This document shows, piece after piece, positions 15,011-23,839 of a DNA stretch of 24,081 nt. Source of the stretch: Eubacterium sp. UBA5416 (GTDB lineage Bacteria > Bacillota > Clostridia > Lachnospirales > Lachnospiraceae); assembly GCA_002409525.1 (NCBI GenBank), contig DHNM01000017.1:1-24081 (forward strand), read 5' to 3'. The translations under genes were made by a program, and so were the position numbers. A model generated the notes under the pieces. It worked only from the letters and a program-made list of their open reading frames with translations. It was not told the origin of the DNA and ran no database searches. Numbering within the stretch: the stretch's first letter is position 1; each line of letters begins with the position of its first letter.

Positions 15011-15040
15011 CTCAAAATTACATACAAGGAGAAAAGTCAT

Positions 15041-17236
15041 ATGAAAAGACAGACTTTATTTCATCGAAGAATGAATTTTGTTATGGCTGTTATTCTGCCA
15101 TTTCTGATTTTGTCGATACTTATTCCAAACACGTTAACTGTCCATGGTGCTTCCGGCTCTGCTGTTGTCACAAGAGGAAAAAGGATACCATATCCGAAGG
15201 AAATCGGAGGCGGATGGGCTACGTTCTATTACTATCTGGACGGAAATCCTGTCTATTGCCTGGAGCCGCCAAAGGAAAGCAACCAGACTGGTACCGTCGT
15301 GGGAATGAACCCGCTTGAGGGGAATGAATCACTCGAGAAGGTATTGTATTATGGGTATGGAGGCCCCGGGGACTGCACAGACACATATATGGGGCGGGCA
15401 GATGAAGACCTTAGGTATTTATTTACACATATTGCCGCGTCTTTTGCCTATTGTGGATGGGACGGTCTGAAGGGATGTACCAGAGAACAGCTTGAGAAGG
15501 CCGGGGTCTGGGGATATATCGTATATATCGAAAAACTGCCTTCTGTACCTGATCCCGGGCTTTCCTTTACAAAGTCGGATCTTGATAGCCACATAGAAAA
15601 AAGCAGTCAGAAAACAGAGCAGGTTACCTTACAGGGAGATCCCCGTAATCTGGTCCGAATCCCTCTGCCAAAGGATATTACTCTTCACAATGTGACACAG
15701 AAAACAGAAATGACAGGAGAACATGCTGAAGTTTGTGGAGGCGATACCTTTTATCTCTCGGCACCACTTACCGATCCTGGCGACTATGAAAGCGGAGATC
15801 TTTATGGAAGTCTGAAGAAAGGATGGAAATCCATGATAACAAAGGCGGAGGGAAACCGCCAGATCCTTGGAGGCATTATACCTTACCAGGAGACACCAGT
15901 ACCGGTAAAACTGCATGTTAAATGGGCCGAAATGCCATATGAAGCATATCTGAGAATAAGAAAACTGGACAAAAGCACACGAAAAACGATTCTCCAGCCC
16001 GGTGCATCTTTTAAAATACGAGATCTTAATACAAATGAGGATGTGGTTCAGAAATACGAAGGACATGAAATCAGTGAATTTAAGACAGATGAAACCGGAG
16101 AGGTCACTACACCTTTAAAATTATGTGAGGGAAACTATGAAGTAAGAGAAATACATGCTCCGGACGGGTATTATCTTTCAGATGAAAAAGTAGCCTTTAC
16201 TGTTAAAAAACCTGATTCATCTGCTGAAAATGTTCAGAACATTATCATTGATGTGGAAATGGCGGATGAGCAGCAGAAAGGCAGAATCGAAGTACAAAAG
16301 CATGGCGAAAAAGTGAATGGGTTTGAAGATGATTTTACCTATGAGGATGATGCTTTAGAGGGGGTGAAATTCCGGGTTTCGGCTGCGGAAGATATCTATA
16401 CCCCTGATCATCAGACAGATGAGCATGGAAACAGGATGCTGGCCAGATATCAGGAGACAGAGCTTTGTGAGGGAGCTGTATTAATTGAAATTACAACAGA
16501 TTCGGCCGGCAGGGCTTCTCTATACGATATCCCCCTGGGAAAGTATCAAATACAGGAAATAGAAACACAGGAGGGCTTTTTAATCTCAGACGAGCCGGTC
16601 ATATTGGAAGCAGCGGCGGCAGATGAAGAGGATCAGGAAGCCGCAGTGACTTATGATTGTAAAAATGAAAGACAAAGAACAAAACTTTCGCTTACCAAAA
16701 CCGATGAAGATACGAACAAGCCGCTTTCTCATGCTGTGTATGGAATCTATGCAAATCAGGATATTACCACATTAGACCGAATCGTGGTAAAAAAAGATAC
16801 ACTTCTTCAGAAACGGACTACAGATCAGGATGGCAGTCTTATCTTTGATCTGGATCTGCCGCCCGGACTTTACTACGTAATGGAGATTGAAGCACCGGAA
16901 GGTTATATAAAAGATGAAAGCAAATATGAAGTGGGCATCATTCAAGAACAACATTTAGACCTGACAAATAAAAAAGAAGAGATACCGCCTATGCCTTCGG
17001 CGCCTCCGGATGATGACACACAGCCTCCAAAAGAGGCGGTTAAGAAGACAACAGCGCCTGTTGGTATAGCGGATGCACCGAAAGTGAAAACAGCCGTACA
17101 GAGTGGCCCTGTGAAAACCGGAGACGAGTCAGATGTCGGTGAGGCGGCAGTACTCACAGCAGTAAGCGGTATATTAATGACGGCTCTTGCAATATCCAGA
17201 AAAAAGAGAATAAAAACCCATTCCACCCCCCGTTGA
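15041..17236 (+). CDS. Secreted surface protein with TED-like and SpaA/Cna-B-like domains, sortase-type anchor
   Basis: This 731-residue protein starts with a signal peptide (about 1-36, cut near VHGA). It ends with a cell-wall sorting tail: PVKTGD (690-695), a hydrophobic segment (about 699-719) and RKKR. After the signal lies a domain like the thioester (TED/TQXA) domains of Gram-positive adhesins: VYCLEPP with Cys73, then YLFTHIAAS near 126-134, where the usual TQxA reads THIA. Three SpaA/Cna-B-like beta domains follow at about 295-391, 413-526 and 546-641, with REIHAPDGYYL, QEIETQEGFLI and MEIEAPEGYI closing motifs typical of isopeptide-bonded repeats. A proline-rich spacer precedes the anchor. 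It is probably a covalently anchored adhesin or pilus component. No sortase gene is near. The ATG has AAGGAG about eight bases upstream. Confidence 0.82.
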   Translation: MKRQTLFHRRMNFVMAVILPFLILSILIPNTLTVHGASGSAVVTRGKRIPYPKEIGGGWATFYYYLDGNPVYCLEPPKESNQTGTVVGMNPLEGNESLEKVLYYGYGGPGDCTDTYMGRADEDLRYLFTHIAASFAYCGWDGLKGCTREQLEKAGVWGYIVYIEKLPSVPDPGLSFTKSDLDSHIEKSSQKTEQVTLQGDPRNLVRIPLPKDITLHNVTQKTEMTGEHAEVCGGDTFYLSAPLTDPGDYESGDLYGSLKKGWKSMITKAEGNRQILGGIIPYQETPVPVKLHVKWAEMPYEAYLRIRKLDKSTRKTILQPGASFKIRDLNTNEDVVQKYEGHEISEFKTDETGEVTTPLKLCEGNYEVREIHAPDGYYLSDEKVAFTVKKPDSSAENVQNIIIDVEMADEQQKGRIEVQKHGEKVNGFEDDFTYEDDALEGVKFRVSAAEDIYTPDHQTDEHGNRMLARYQETELCEGAVLIEITTDSAGRASLYDIPLGKYQIQEIETQEGFLISDEPVILEAAAADEEDQEAAVTYDCKNERQRTKLSLTKTDEDTNKPLSHAVYGIYANQDITTLDRIVVKKDTLLQKRTTDQDGSLIFDLDLPPGLYYVMEIEAPEGYIKDESKYEVGIIQEQHLDLTNKKEEIPPMPSAPPDDDTQPPKEAVKKTTAPVGIADAPKVKTAVQSGPVKTGDESDVGEAAVLTAVSGILMTALAISRKKRIKTHSTPR

Positions 17237-17273
17237 AATATGATACAATGATACCCAAAGGTCGAATGGACAT

Positions 17274-18977
17274 GTGAGAAGAAGGGTCATAAAAGATATG
17301 TTAATAGCATCAATAGTTTTCTTATTTATCGTTGCAGCATGTGTCATGATAAAGAATAACCGCGCCAGGAAAGCGTTTCTGCTTGAGCAGATCCGGGAAG
17401 GCTGGGGAAAAGCTCCCTGCCGTGAATATAGTGAATACGAGCTTTCAAGTATAAAAAGATACAGTGACCGCACGCGGGGTGATCAGTTTTATCTGGATGA
17501 TATTACCTGGAACGATCTGGATATGGATGATATTTTTTTCCTGATCAATAACACCATGTCTTCGTGTGGTGAAGATTATCTTTATTCAGTGCTTCGGATC
17601 CCGGTGTTTGACGAGCAGGTTTTGAATGAGAGAGAAAGACTGATCAGTTTTTTTGGCACGCATGATGAAGAACGTATTACATTGCAGAAGATATTTTCAT
17701 TAATCGGGAAAATGAAAGACCTCTCTCTGACAGACTATATCTACCGAATCGGAGAAGCAGACCGAAAGAAGAGAGGAAAATATATTGTTCTGTGTCTTTG
17801 CTCCCTTGCCTCGATTATCATACTGTTTTTGAAACCTGTGGCGGGGGTGATCTGTTTTCTTGCTATGTGTGCGGTTAATGTCTCGGTTCACATCAAAGAC
17901 AGTGCTGCCATGGATCCGTATTTAAAAAGCCTTTCCTGCGTTCTCAGGGTACTAAAGGCAGCCGATGAGATGAAGAAACTGAATATACCTGAGCTGGACA
18001 GCTATCTGCAGCGGGTACAAAAGGATGCGCTGACAATGAAGCCGATCAGGAAAAAATCCCGTATGCTTACAAATGCGAAGGGAATGGATGACTTTCTTTC
18101 TCTGCTTGCTACTTACATTAATAGCTTTTTTATGCTGGATTTTATACAGTTTTATGGTGTCTTGAATGAATATGACGGGCATATACAGGAAATAGAGGAA
18201 CTGATTGAAACAATTGGAATTTTAGACAGTGCGATCGCTGCGGCATCCTTTAGGGTCTTCCTTCCGTTCTGGTCACTGCCTGTCTTTATCGATGAAAAGC
18301 AGGCGTGTCTTGAGGTACAGGATCTCTATCATCCACTGATTCCTGATCCGGTAACAAATAGCATTTCCATCTCGAAAGGCGTGCTGATTACGGGTTCAAA
18401 TGCGTCGGGAAAATCAACATTTTTAAAGATGATTGCTGTGAATACTATTTTATCCCAGTCAATTCACACTTGTATGGCGTCAAAATACCGGGCAGTTAAA
18501 TTTAAAGTGATGACATCTATGGCGCTGCATGACAATCTTCTGGGCGGCGAGAGCTATTTTATCGTTGAGATTAAATCTCTGAAAAGGATCCTGGATGAAG
18601 CGGATAATGTGGAGCCTTTGCTCTGTATTATCGATGAAGTACTCAGGGGTACCAATACAATCGAACGGATTGCGGCATCCTCCGAAATTTTAAGTGCGCT
18701 AAACCTGCCCCATGTAGTATGCTTTGCGGCAACTCATGATATTGAATTGTCATTGATACTTAAGGATGTGTACGAAAATTATCATTTTGAGGAAGAGGTA
18801 CTGGAAAATGATGTGAAATTCAATTATCTTTTAAAACCAGGCAGCGCCAACAGCCGTAATGCGATTACTCTGCTTGAAAAACTTGGTTATGATAAGAAAA
18901 TTGTGAAAGGTGCAAGAGAAGAGGCTGAAATATTTGAGACAAAGGCTGTCTGGAAACCAGTAAAAGGAGGCAGATAA
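17274..18977 (+). CDS. Membrane-anchored MutS-family ATPase
   Basis: This 567-residue protein has a MutS-type ATPase domain without the mismatch-recognition domain. Walker A GSNASGKST lies at about 374-382. LLGGESYFIVE follows, then Walker B LCIIDEVLRGTNT near 450 and the switch histidine segment AATHDIEL near 484-491. A hydrophobic segment at 9-26 and a hydrophobic pair at about 169-206 suggest that it sits in the membrane, with the ATPase in the cytoplasm. Similar membrane MutS-like proteins are common in Firmicutes but lack a settled function; it should not be called mutS. The start is uncertain: GTG at 17274, or ATG at 17298, which has AGAAGAAGGG upstream but would trim the basic N-terminus. 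rnhA begins at the base after its stop. Confidence 0.8.
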   Translation: MRRRVIKDMLIASIVFLFIVAACVMIKNNRARKAFLLEQIREGWGKAPCREYSEYELSSIKRYSDRTRGDQFYLDDITWNDLDMDDIFFLINNTMSSCGEDYLYSVLRIPVFDEQVLNERERLISFFGTHDEERITLQKIFSLIGKMKDLSLTDYIYRIGEADRKKRGKYIVLCLCSLASIIILFLKPVAGVICFLAMCAVNVSVHIKDSAAMDPYLKSLSCVLRVLKAADEMKKLNIPELDSYLQRVQKDALTMKPIRKKSRMLTNAKGMDDFLSLLATYINSFFMLDFIQFYGVLNEYDGHIQEIEELIETIGILDSAIAAASFRVFLPFWSLPVFIDEKQACLEVQDLYHPLIPDPVTNSISISKGVLITGSNASGKSTFLKMIAVNTILSQSIHTCMASKYRAVKFKVMTSMALHDNLLGGESYFIVEIKSLKRILDEADNVEPLLCIIDEVLRGTNTIERIAASSEILSALNLPHVVCFAATHDIELSLILKDVYENYHFEEEVLENDVKFNYLLKPGSANSRNAITLLEKLGYDKKIVKGAREEAEIFETKAVWKPVKGGR

Positions 18978-19451
18978 ATGAAAGTTAATATTTATACAGA
19001 TGGAGCAGCCAGGGGTAATCCGGACGGACCGGGTGGTTATGGATGTGTACTGCAGTATGTAGATACAAAGGGTAATCTTCATGAAAGAGAGTTATCGAAA
19101 GGGTATAAGAAAACAACAAATAACAGAATGGAACTTATGGCGGTTATCATAGGCCTTGAAGCTCTGACAAAGCCCTGCGATGTAGATGTCTATTCCGATT
19201 CAAAATATGTGATCGACTCTTTTAATAAGCACTGGATAGACAACTGGATTAGAAAAGGCTGGAAGAGAGGCAAGAATGAAAAGGTGAAAAATATTGAATT
19301 GTGGAAAAGACTTTTAAGAGCAAAAGAGCCTCACAATGTCACTTTTCACTGGGTTAAGGGACATGATGGGAATGATTTAAACGAGAGGTGTGATAAACTG
19401 GCAACATCTGCCGCCGACGGAGACAATCTGATTGAAGATACCATACAATGA
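18978..19451 (+). CDS. rnhA: Ribonuclease HI
   Basis: This 157-residue type 1 RNase H cuts the RNA strand of RNA-DNA hybrids. All catalytic residues are visible: Asp8 in YTDGAARGNP, Glu in NNRMELMAV (near 52), Asp in YSDSKYV (near 73), His in HWVKGHDG and Asp in NERCDKLA. The basic WIRKGWKRGKNEKVKN stretch matches the substrate-handle region of the bacterial enzyme. AAAGGAGG at 18962-18970 lies inside the end of the upstream MutS-like gene, and the ATG follows that gene's TAA with no gap, so the two are translationally coupled. There is no N-terminal hybrid-binding domain. The stop codon is followed within four bases by the tyrS promoter. Confidence 0.96.
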   Translation: MKVNIYTDGAARGNPDGPGGYGCVLQYVDTKGNLHERELSKGYKKTTNNRMELMAVIIGLEALTKPCDVDVYSDSKYVIDSFNKHWIDNWIRKGWKRGKNEKVKNIELWKRLLRAKEPHNVTFHWVKGHDGNDLNERCDKLATSAADGDNLIEDTIQ

Positions 19452-19454
19452 GTC

Positions 19455-19483
19455 TTGACAAGTCAGAAAACCTTTTGTATACT
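19455..19483 (+). promoter_or_regulatory. Sigma-A promoter of the tyrS T-box leader
   Basis: A perfect TTGACA (19455-19460) is followed after exactly 17 bases by TATACT (19478-19483). Transcription would start near 19490, ahead of the T-box stem I. Confidence 0.88.
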
Positions 19484-19489
19484 TGCTAT

Positions 19490-19783
19490 TATAGAAAAAG
19501 CTGTGACAAGAACAAGTAACCGAAAGGTAAGCGGACAGAAAGCTGCCGGGTGATGAGAGGCGCGCGAATTCCTGTCGGTGAATACATCTTTAAGCTGCGC
19601 ACTGAAATCTGATTACTGCGGAAAGTAGGCTGCGACGTGCTGATGTACGTTATAATCATCAGAGTATGCCGGTGAATTTCATCAAAGTACTCACTGAGAT
19701 AACTGCCCCGAGGCAGTTATGAATTTAGGTGGTAACACGGAAGCAAAGCTTTCGTCCTATATTTTTAGGGCGAAAGTTTTTTC
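19490..19783 (+). ncRNA. Tyrosine T-box leader
   Basis: This leader senses uncharged tRNA-Tyr and lets transcription enter tyrS when tyrosine is short. In stem I the specifier loop is seen as AGTA (19515-19518) plus ACCG pairing with CGGT (19576-19579), then GAA and the specifier TAC (19583-19585), a tyrosine codon. GATGAGAGG near 19561 fits the distal AG-bulge region. A second stem, CTGATG/CATCAG, lies near 19640-19662. The T-box sequence appears as TAGGTGGTAACACGG (19726-19740), a variant of AGGGTGGTACCGCG. Its TGGT (19730-19733) pairs with the ACCA end of tRNA. The intrinsic terminator is listed separately. The surrounding 423-base gap between rnhA and tyrS is mostly this element. Confidence 0.93.
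19749..19782 (+). terminator. T-box intrinsic terminator
   Basis: CTTTCGTCCT (19749-19758) pairs with AGGGCGAAAG (19767-19776) in ten pairs, one of them G:T. Six Ts follow. The T-box sequence just upstream forms the competing antiterminator. Confidence 0.92.
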
Positions 19784-19804
19784 GTTCTAAAAACAATATG
19801 ATGT

Positions 19805-19829
19805 AAGGGCCAAAATAAATTTTGCCCTT
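19805..19829 (+). other. Second hairpin between T-box and tyrS
   Basis: AAGGGC (19805-19810) pairs with GCCCTT (19824-19829), and AAAAT pairs with ATTTT inside, with one bulged C. Only three Ts follow in all, so it is not a convincing terminator. It lies 45 bases before the tyrS start and does not cover its Shine-Dalgarno. Confidence 0.45.
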
Positions 19830-19874
19830 TGATATGTACGGATTGATTGGTACTTTGAACAGGAGGAATGACTT

Positions 19875-21101
19875 ATGGAAATTTATGAAGAGTTAAAAGC
19901 CCGCGGTCTTATTGCACAGGTGACGGACGAGGACGAGATCAGGGAACTGGTGAATAACGGAAAGGCAACATTTTATATCGGGTTTGACCCAACAGCGGAC
20001 AGTCTGCATGTAGGACATTTTATGGCTCTGTGTCTGATGAAACGTCTTCAGATGGCAGGAAATAAACCGATTGCCCTGCTGGGCGGCGGCACGGGAATGG
20101 TCGGAGATCCTTCCGGAAGAACGGATATGCGGCAGATGATGACGGTGGAGACGATTCAGCATAACTGTGACCGTTTTAAAGAGCAAATCAGCCATTTCAT
20201 TGATTTTACAGATGATAAGGCTTTGATTGTTAATAATGCTGAATGGCTTAACAGCTTAAATTATATTGATTTTTTAAGAGAAGTGGGTCCTCATTTCTCT
20301 GTAAACCGTATGCTGACGGCTGAGTGCTACAAGCAGAGAATGGAGAGGGGATTAAGCTTTCTGGAGTTCAATTACATGATTATGCAGAGTTATGATTTCT
20401 ATGAACTCTTTACAAGATACGGCTGTAATATGCAGTTCGGCGGTGACGACCAGTGGAGCAACATGCTGGGAGGAACAGAATTGATTCGTCGTAAACTCGG
20501 GAAAGATGCCTATGCCATGACCATAACTCTGCTGTTGAATTCAGAGGGAAAAAAGATGGGCAAGACTCAGTCGGGAGCCGTATGGCTTGATCCCGATAAG
20601 ACTTCTCCCTTTGAATTTTATCAATACTGGAGAAATGTGGCAGATGATGATGTGCTAAAATGTCTGCGTATGCTGACATTTCTTCCACTGGAACAGATTA
20701 ATGACATGGAACACTGGGAAGGATCAAAACTAAACCGGGCGAAAGAGATTCTGGCTTATGAACTTACAAGTCTTGTTCACGGTAAAGATGAGGCAGAAAA
20801 AGCACAGGCCAGTGCAAAAGAGATCTTTGCAGGCGGCGGCTCTTCGAAGCACATGCCGGCGGAGGAGATCTCCCCTGAGGATTTTGAGGATAACCATATT
20901 GACTTGATCAGTCTTCTGATTAAGGCAGGTCTTGTGAAGACAAGAAGCGAGGGAAGACGTGCCATTGAACAGGGCGGTGTCTCAATTGAAGGAGAAAAGA
21001 TACAGGACATTAAACACCTTGTTTCCCTGGATGCATTTGGCACGGATGGACTCGTTGTGCGTAAGGGAAAGAAGAACTATAAAAAGGTTTGTGTAAAATA
21101 G
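19875..21101 (+). CDS. tyrS: Tyrosine--tRNA ligase
   Basis: This 408-residue class I synthetase charges tRNA-Tyr. The HIGH motif reads HVGH (45-48) in DSLHVGHFMAL, and the KMSKS motif reads KMGKT in the GKKMGKTQSG segment near 224-233. GGGTGMVGDPSGR and QFGGDDQWSNM (tyrosine and tRNA site) are typical of bacterial TyrS. The C-terminal 65 residues form an S4-type RNA-binding domain (AGLVKTRSEGRRAIEQGGV). AGGAGG nine bases before the ATG makes the start secure. The T-box and promoter upstream place it under tRNA-Tyr control. alaS follows after only 11 bases, so readthrough into alaS is likely, and alaS would then also respond to tyrosine supply. Confidence 0.97.
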   Translation: MEIYEELKARGLIAQVTDEDEIRELVNNGKATFYIGFDPTADSLHVGHFMALCLMKRLQMAGNKPIALLGGGTGMVGDPSGRTDMRQMMTVETIQHNCDRFKEQISHFIDFTDDKALIVNNAEWLNSLNYIDFLREVGPHFSVNRMLTAECYKQRMERGLSFLEFNYMIMQSYDFYELFTRYGCNMQFGGDDQWSNMLGGTELIRRKLGKDAYAMTITLLLNSEGKKMGKTQSGAVWLDPDKTSPFEFYQYWRNVADDDVLKCLRMLTFLPLEQINDMEHWEGSKLNRAKEILAYELTSLVHGKDEAEKAQASAKEIFAGGGSSKHMPAEEISPEDFEDNHIDLISLLIKAGLVKTRSEGRRAIEQGGVSIEGEKIQDIKHLVSLDAFGTDGLVVRKGKKNYKKVCVK

Positions 21102-21112
21102 GAGGAACAATC

Positions 21113-23767
21113 TTGGAAAAATATGGTGTGAATGAACTCCGGAGAATGTTTTTGAATTTCTTTGAGAGCAAGGGACATCTGGCAATGAAGAGCTTTTCTT
21201 TGGTGCCACATAATGACAATAGTCTGCTGTTGATTAACTCAGGTATGGCGCCACTGAAACCATACTTTACAGGTGCGGAGGTTCCGCCGAAAACCCGCGT
21301 CACCACCTGCCAGAAATGTATCCGGACAGGAGATATTGAGAATGTGGGAAAGACGGCGCGCCATGGTACCTTCTTTGAAATGCTCGGCAACTTTTCATTC
21401 GGAGATTATTTTAAACATGAGGCAATCAGATGGTCCTGGGAATTTTTGACAGAAGTGGTCGGCCTTGATCCGGAAAGATTATATCCTTCTGTGTATGAAG
21501 AGGATGACGAGGCTTATGATATATGGAAAGATGAGATCAAAATTTCGCCTGAGAGGATTGTCCGTTTTGGAAAGGAAGACAATTTCTGGGAGCATGGAAG
21601 TGGTCCCTGCGGCCCCTGTTCTGAAATCTATTACGATCGCGGAGAAAAATACGGATGCGGAAAACCGGACTGCACGGTAGGCTGTGACTGTGACCGTTAT
21701 ATGGAGATATGGAACAATGTGTTTTCACAGTTTAATAATGACGGACAGGGTCACTATACGGATTTAATTCAGAAGAATATTGATACGGGTATGGGACTTG
21801 AGCGGCTTGCGGTCGCGGTTCAGGATGTGGATTCTATTTTCGATATTGATACCATCCGGGCACTTCGTGACAAGGTCTGCGACTCTGCAGGCGTGACATA
21901 TGGCGAGAATCACGATACAGACATCTCTATACGTCTGATCACGGATCATATACGCTCTGCGACATTTATGATTTCTGACGGAATCATGCCGACGAATGAA
22001 GGACGCGGATACGTGCTTCGAAGACTGATCCGGCGTGCGTCCAGGCATGGAAGACTGTTAGGAATCTCAAGGCTGTTTCTCGCAGGTTTAAGTAACGCAG
22101 TGATACAGGGAAGCAAAGACGGATATCCAGAGCTGGAGGAAAAGAAAGACTTTATCTTTAACGTTCTGAATAACGAGGAAAAACAGTTCCAGAAGACGAT
22201 TGATCAGGGGCTTTCCATTTTAAACGATATGGAAGAAAACCTGGCCAGACAGGGATTGAAAGTTTTAGATGGAGAAGATGCATTTAAATTATATGATACG
22301 TATGGTTTTCCCATTGACCTCACCCGTGAAATACTTGGTGAAAAAGGCTTTGACATTGATGAAGACGGATTCAGGAAATCAATGGAGGAACAGCGTAACA
22401 GAGCTAGAAATGCCCGCGCGGCATCAAACTATATGGGCAGGGAAGCCAGTGTTTATGATTTGATTCCCGCATCTTTGGCAACCGGATTTGTGGGATATGA
22501 TCATTTGACATGGAAGTCTAAAGTGACGATTCTCACCACGGATGCCAGTGCCAAAGATGCCGAAATTGTGGATGCACTGATGGAAGGACAGAAGGGAACA
22601 ATTCTTGTGGAGGAGACTCCATTCTATGCTACAATGGGAGGACAAGTCGGAGACTGCGGAACAATCTACACGAAGAATGGTGTTTTCAGGGTCGAGGAAA
22701 CAATTCATCTTGCCGGAGAGAAGTCTGGTCATGTAGGATTTATGGAGAGCGGAATGGTCTCTAAAGGTGAAACTGTAAATCTTGCCGTTGATGGACAGGC
22801 CAGAAAAGCAACTGCAAGAAATCACAGTGCAACTCACCTTCTGCAAAAAGCTCTTAAAGATGTTCTGGGAAGCCATATTGAGCAAAAAGGTTCCCTTGTT
22901 ACCCCGACAAGGCTGAGATTTGACTTTGCTCATTTTGCGCCTATGACGAAGGATGAGATCTCTCAGGTGGAGAACCTGGTAAATAAAGAAATCCAGGAAC
23001 AGCTTACTGTACACACGGACATCATGAATATCGAAGAAGCGAAAAAAACCGGTGCAATGGCTCTGTTCGGGGAGAAATACGGAAATAAAGTACGTGTTGT
23101 TTCGATGGGGGATTTTTCCAGAGAACTCTGCGGAGGCACTCATGTTCATAACACGGGTGACATCCTGCTTTTTAAGATTCTCTCTGAATCCGGGACAGCC
23201 TCTGGAGTCCGCCGGATTGAGGCATTGACCGGTGACGGAGTAATTGCATACTATAAAGAACAGGAGTTCATTGTCTCGGATGTGTCTGATAAACTAAAAT
23301 GCAGTCCGACTGAAGTTGGGGAGAAGATTACTCATATTCAAAGAGAGATCAGGGAACTACACAGTGAAAATGAATCTCTGAAGAGTAAAGCTGCCCGGAG
23401 CGCGCTTGGAAATGTCATGGATAAAGTACAGGAAATAAAAGGTGTCAAACTGCTTGCATCGTCTGTACCCGATCAGGACATGAATGGTCTGCGGGAACTC
23501 GGTGATCAGCTGAAAGCAAAAATAGAAGAAGGTGTGGTGGTTCTCGCATCTTCTAAGAATGGGAAAGTAAGCCTGCTGGCCATGGCAACTGACGGTGCAA
23601 TAAAAAAAGGTGCTCACGCGGGCAGGCTAGTGAAAGAACTCTCCAAAGTTGTAGGCGGAGGCGGAGGCGGCCGTCCGAATATGGCACAGGCCGGTGGAAA
23701 AAATGCTGATAAGATACCTGACGCTATAGCCAGAACATCACAGGTACTTGAGGGACAGATTCAATAA
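21113..23767 (+). CDS. alaS: Alanine--tRNA ligase (TTG start)
   Basis: This 884-residue class II synthetase charges tRNA-Ala and edits mischarged serine and glycine. The N-terminal catalytic region begins EKYGVNELRRMF and carries NSGMAPLKPYF, TCQKCIRTGDIENVG and RHGTFFEMLGNFSFGDYF. The editing domain shows the zinc-binding ARNHSATHLL and ELCGGTHV motifs. The C-Ala end contains VGGGGGGRPNMAQAGG. A Cys-rich insertion (GCGKPDCTVGCDCD) follows GPCSEIYYD, as often in Clostridia. The start is read as TTG at 21113, because AGGAGG (21100-21105) sits seven bases before it and family members begin near EKYGVNELR. An ATG at 21089 would overlap tyrS by 13 bases. There is no separate promoter, and it probably shares the tyrS transcript. 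Confidence 0.95.
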   Translation: MEKYGVNELRRMFLNFFESKGHLAMKSFSLVPHNDNSLLLINSGMAPLKPYFTGAEVPPKTRVTTCQKCIRTGDIENVGKTARHGTFFEMLGNFSFGDYFKHEAIRWSWEFLTEVVGLDPERLYPSVYEEDDEAYDIWKDEIKISPERIVRFGKEDNFWEHGSGPCGPCSEIYYDRGEKYGCGKPDCTVGCDCDRYMEIWNNVFSQFNNDGQGHYTDLIQKNIDTGMGLERLAVAVQDVDSIFDIDTIRALRDKVCDSAGVTYGENHDTDISIRLITDHIRSATFMISDGIMPTNEGRGYVLRRLIRRASRHGRLLGISRLFLAGLSNAVIQGSKDGYPELEEKKDFIFNVLNNEEKQFQKTIDQGLSILNDMEENLARQGLKVLDGEDAFKLYDTYGFPIDLTREILGEKGFDIDEDGFRKSMEEQRNRARNARAASNYMGREASVYDLIPASLATGFVGYDHLTWKSKVTILTTDASAKDAEIVDALMEGQKGTILVEETPFYATMGGQVGDCGTIYTKNGVFRVEETIHLAGEKSGHVGFMESGMVSKGETVNLAVDGQARKATARNHSATHLLQKALKDVLGSHIEQKGSLVTPTRLRFDFAHFAPMTKDEISQVENLVNKEIQEQLTVHTDIMNIEEAKKTGAMALFGEKYGNKVRVVSMGDFSRELCGGTHVHNTGDILLFKILSESGTASGVRRIEALTGDGVIAYYKEQEFIVSDVSDKLKCSPTEVGEKITHIQREIRELHSENESLKSKAARSALGNVMDKVQEIKGVKLLASSVPDQDMNGLRELGDQLKAKIEEGVVVLASSKNGKVSLLAMATDGAIKKGAHAGRLVKELSKVVGGGGGGRPNMAQAGGKNADKIPDAIARTSQVLEGQIQ

Positions 23768-23785
23768 GTATTTTCCTGAAAAGTG

Positions 23786-23813
23786 TTGACGTTTTTTGAA
23801 TATCTGGTATAAT
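23786..23813 (+). promoter_or_regulatory. Sigma-A promoter of rpsU
   Basis: TTGACG (23786-23791) and a perfect TATAAT (23808-23813) are 16 bases apart. TGG just ahead of the -10 gives an extended -10. It begins 19 bases after the alaS stop. No terminator separates alaS from this promoter. Confidence 0.88.
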
Positions 23814-23839
23814 AAACCTAGTGCAAAAAAATACCCAGA

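Noticed and set aside
14868..15040. Riboswitch in front of the surface-protein gene
   Set aside because: Hairpins are present, but none of the conserved cores of cyclic-di-GMP or other riboswitch classes that I know are visible.
15629..16066. 145-codon minus-strand open frame
   Set aside because: Shadow of the surface-protein gene, with low-complexity composition and no start signal.
21089..21112. ATG start for alaS at 21089
   Set aside because: It overlaps the end of tyrS, has no Shine-Dalgarno and adds residues not typical of AlaS.
22424..23149. Long (241-codon) minus-strand open frame
   Set aside because: It lies opposite alaS, which is conserved over this whole stretch; no ribosome binding site or recognisable domain.
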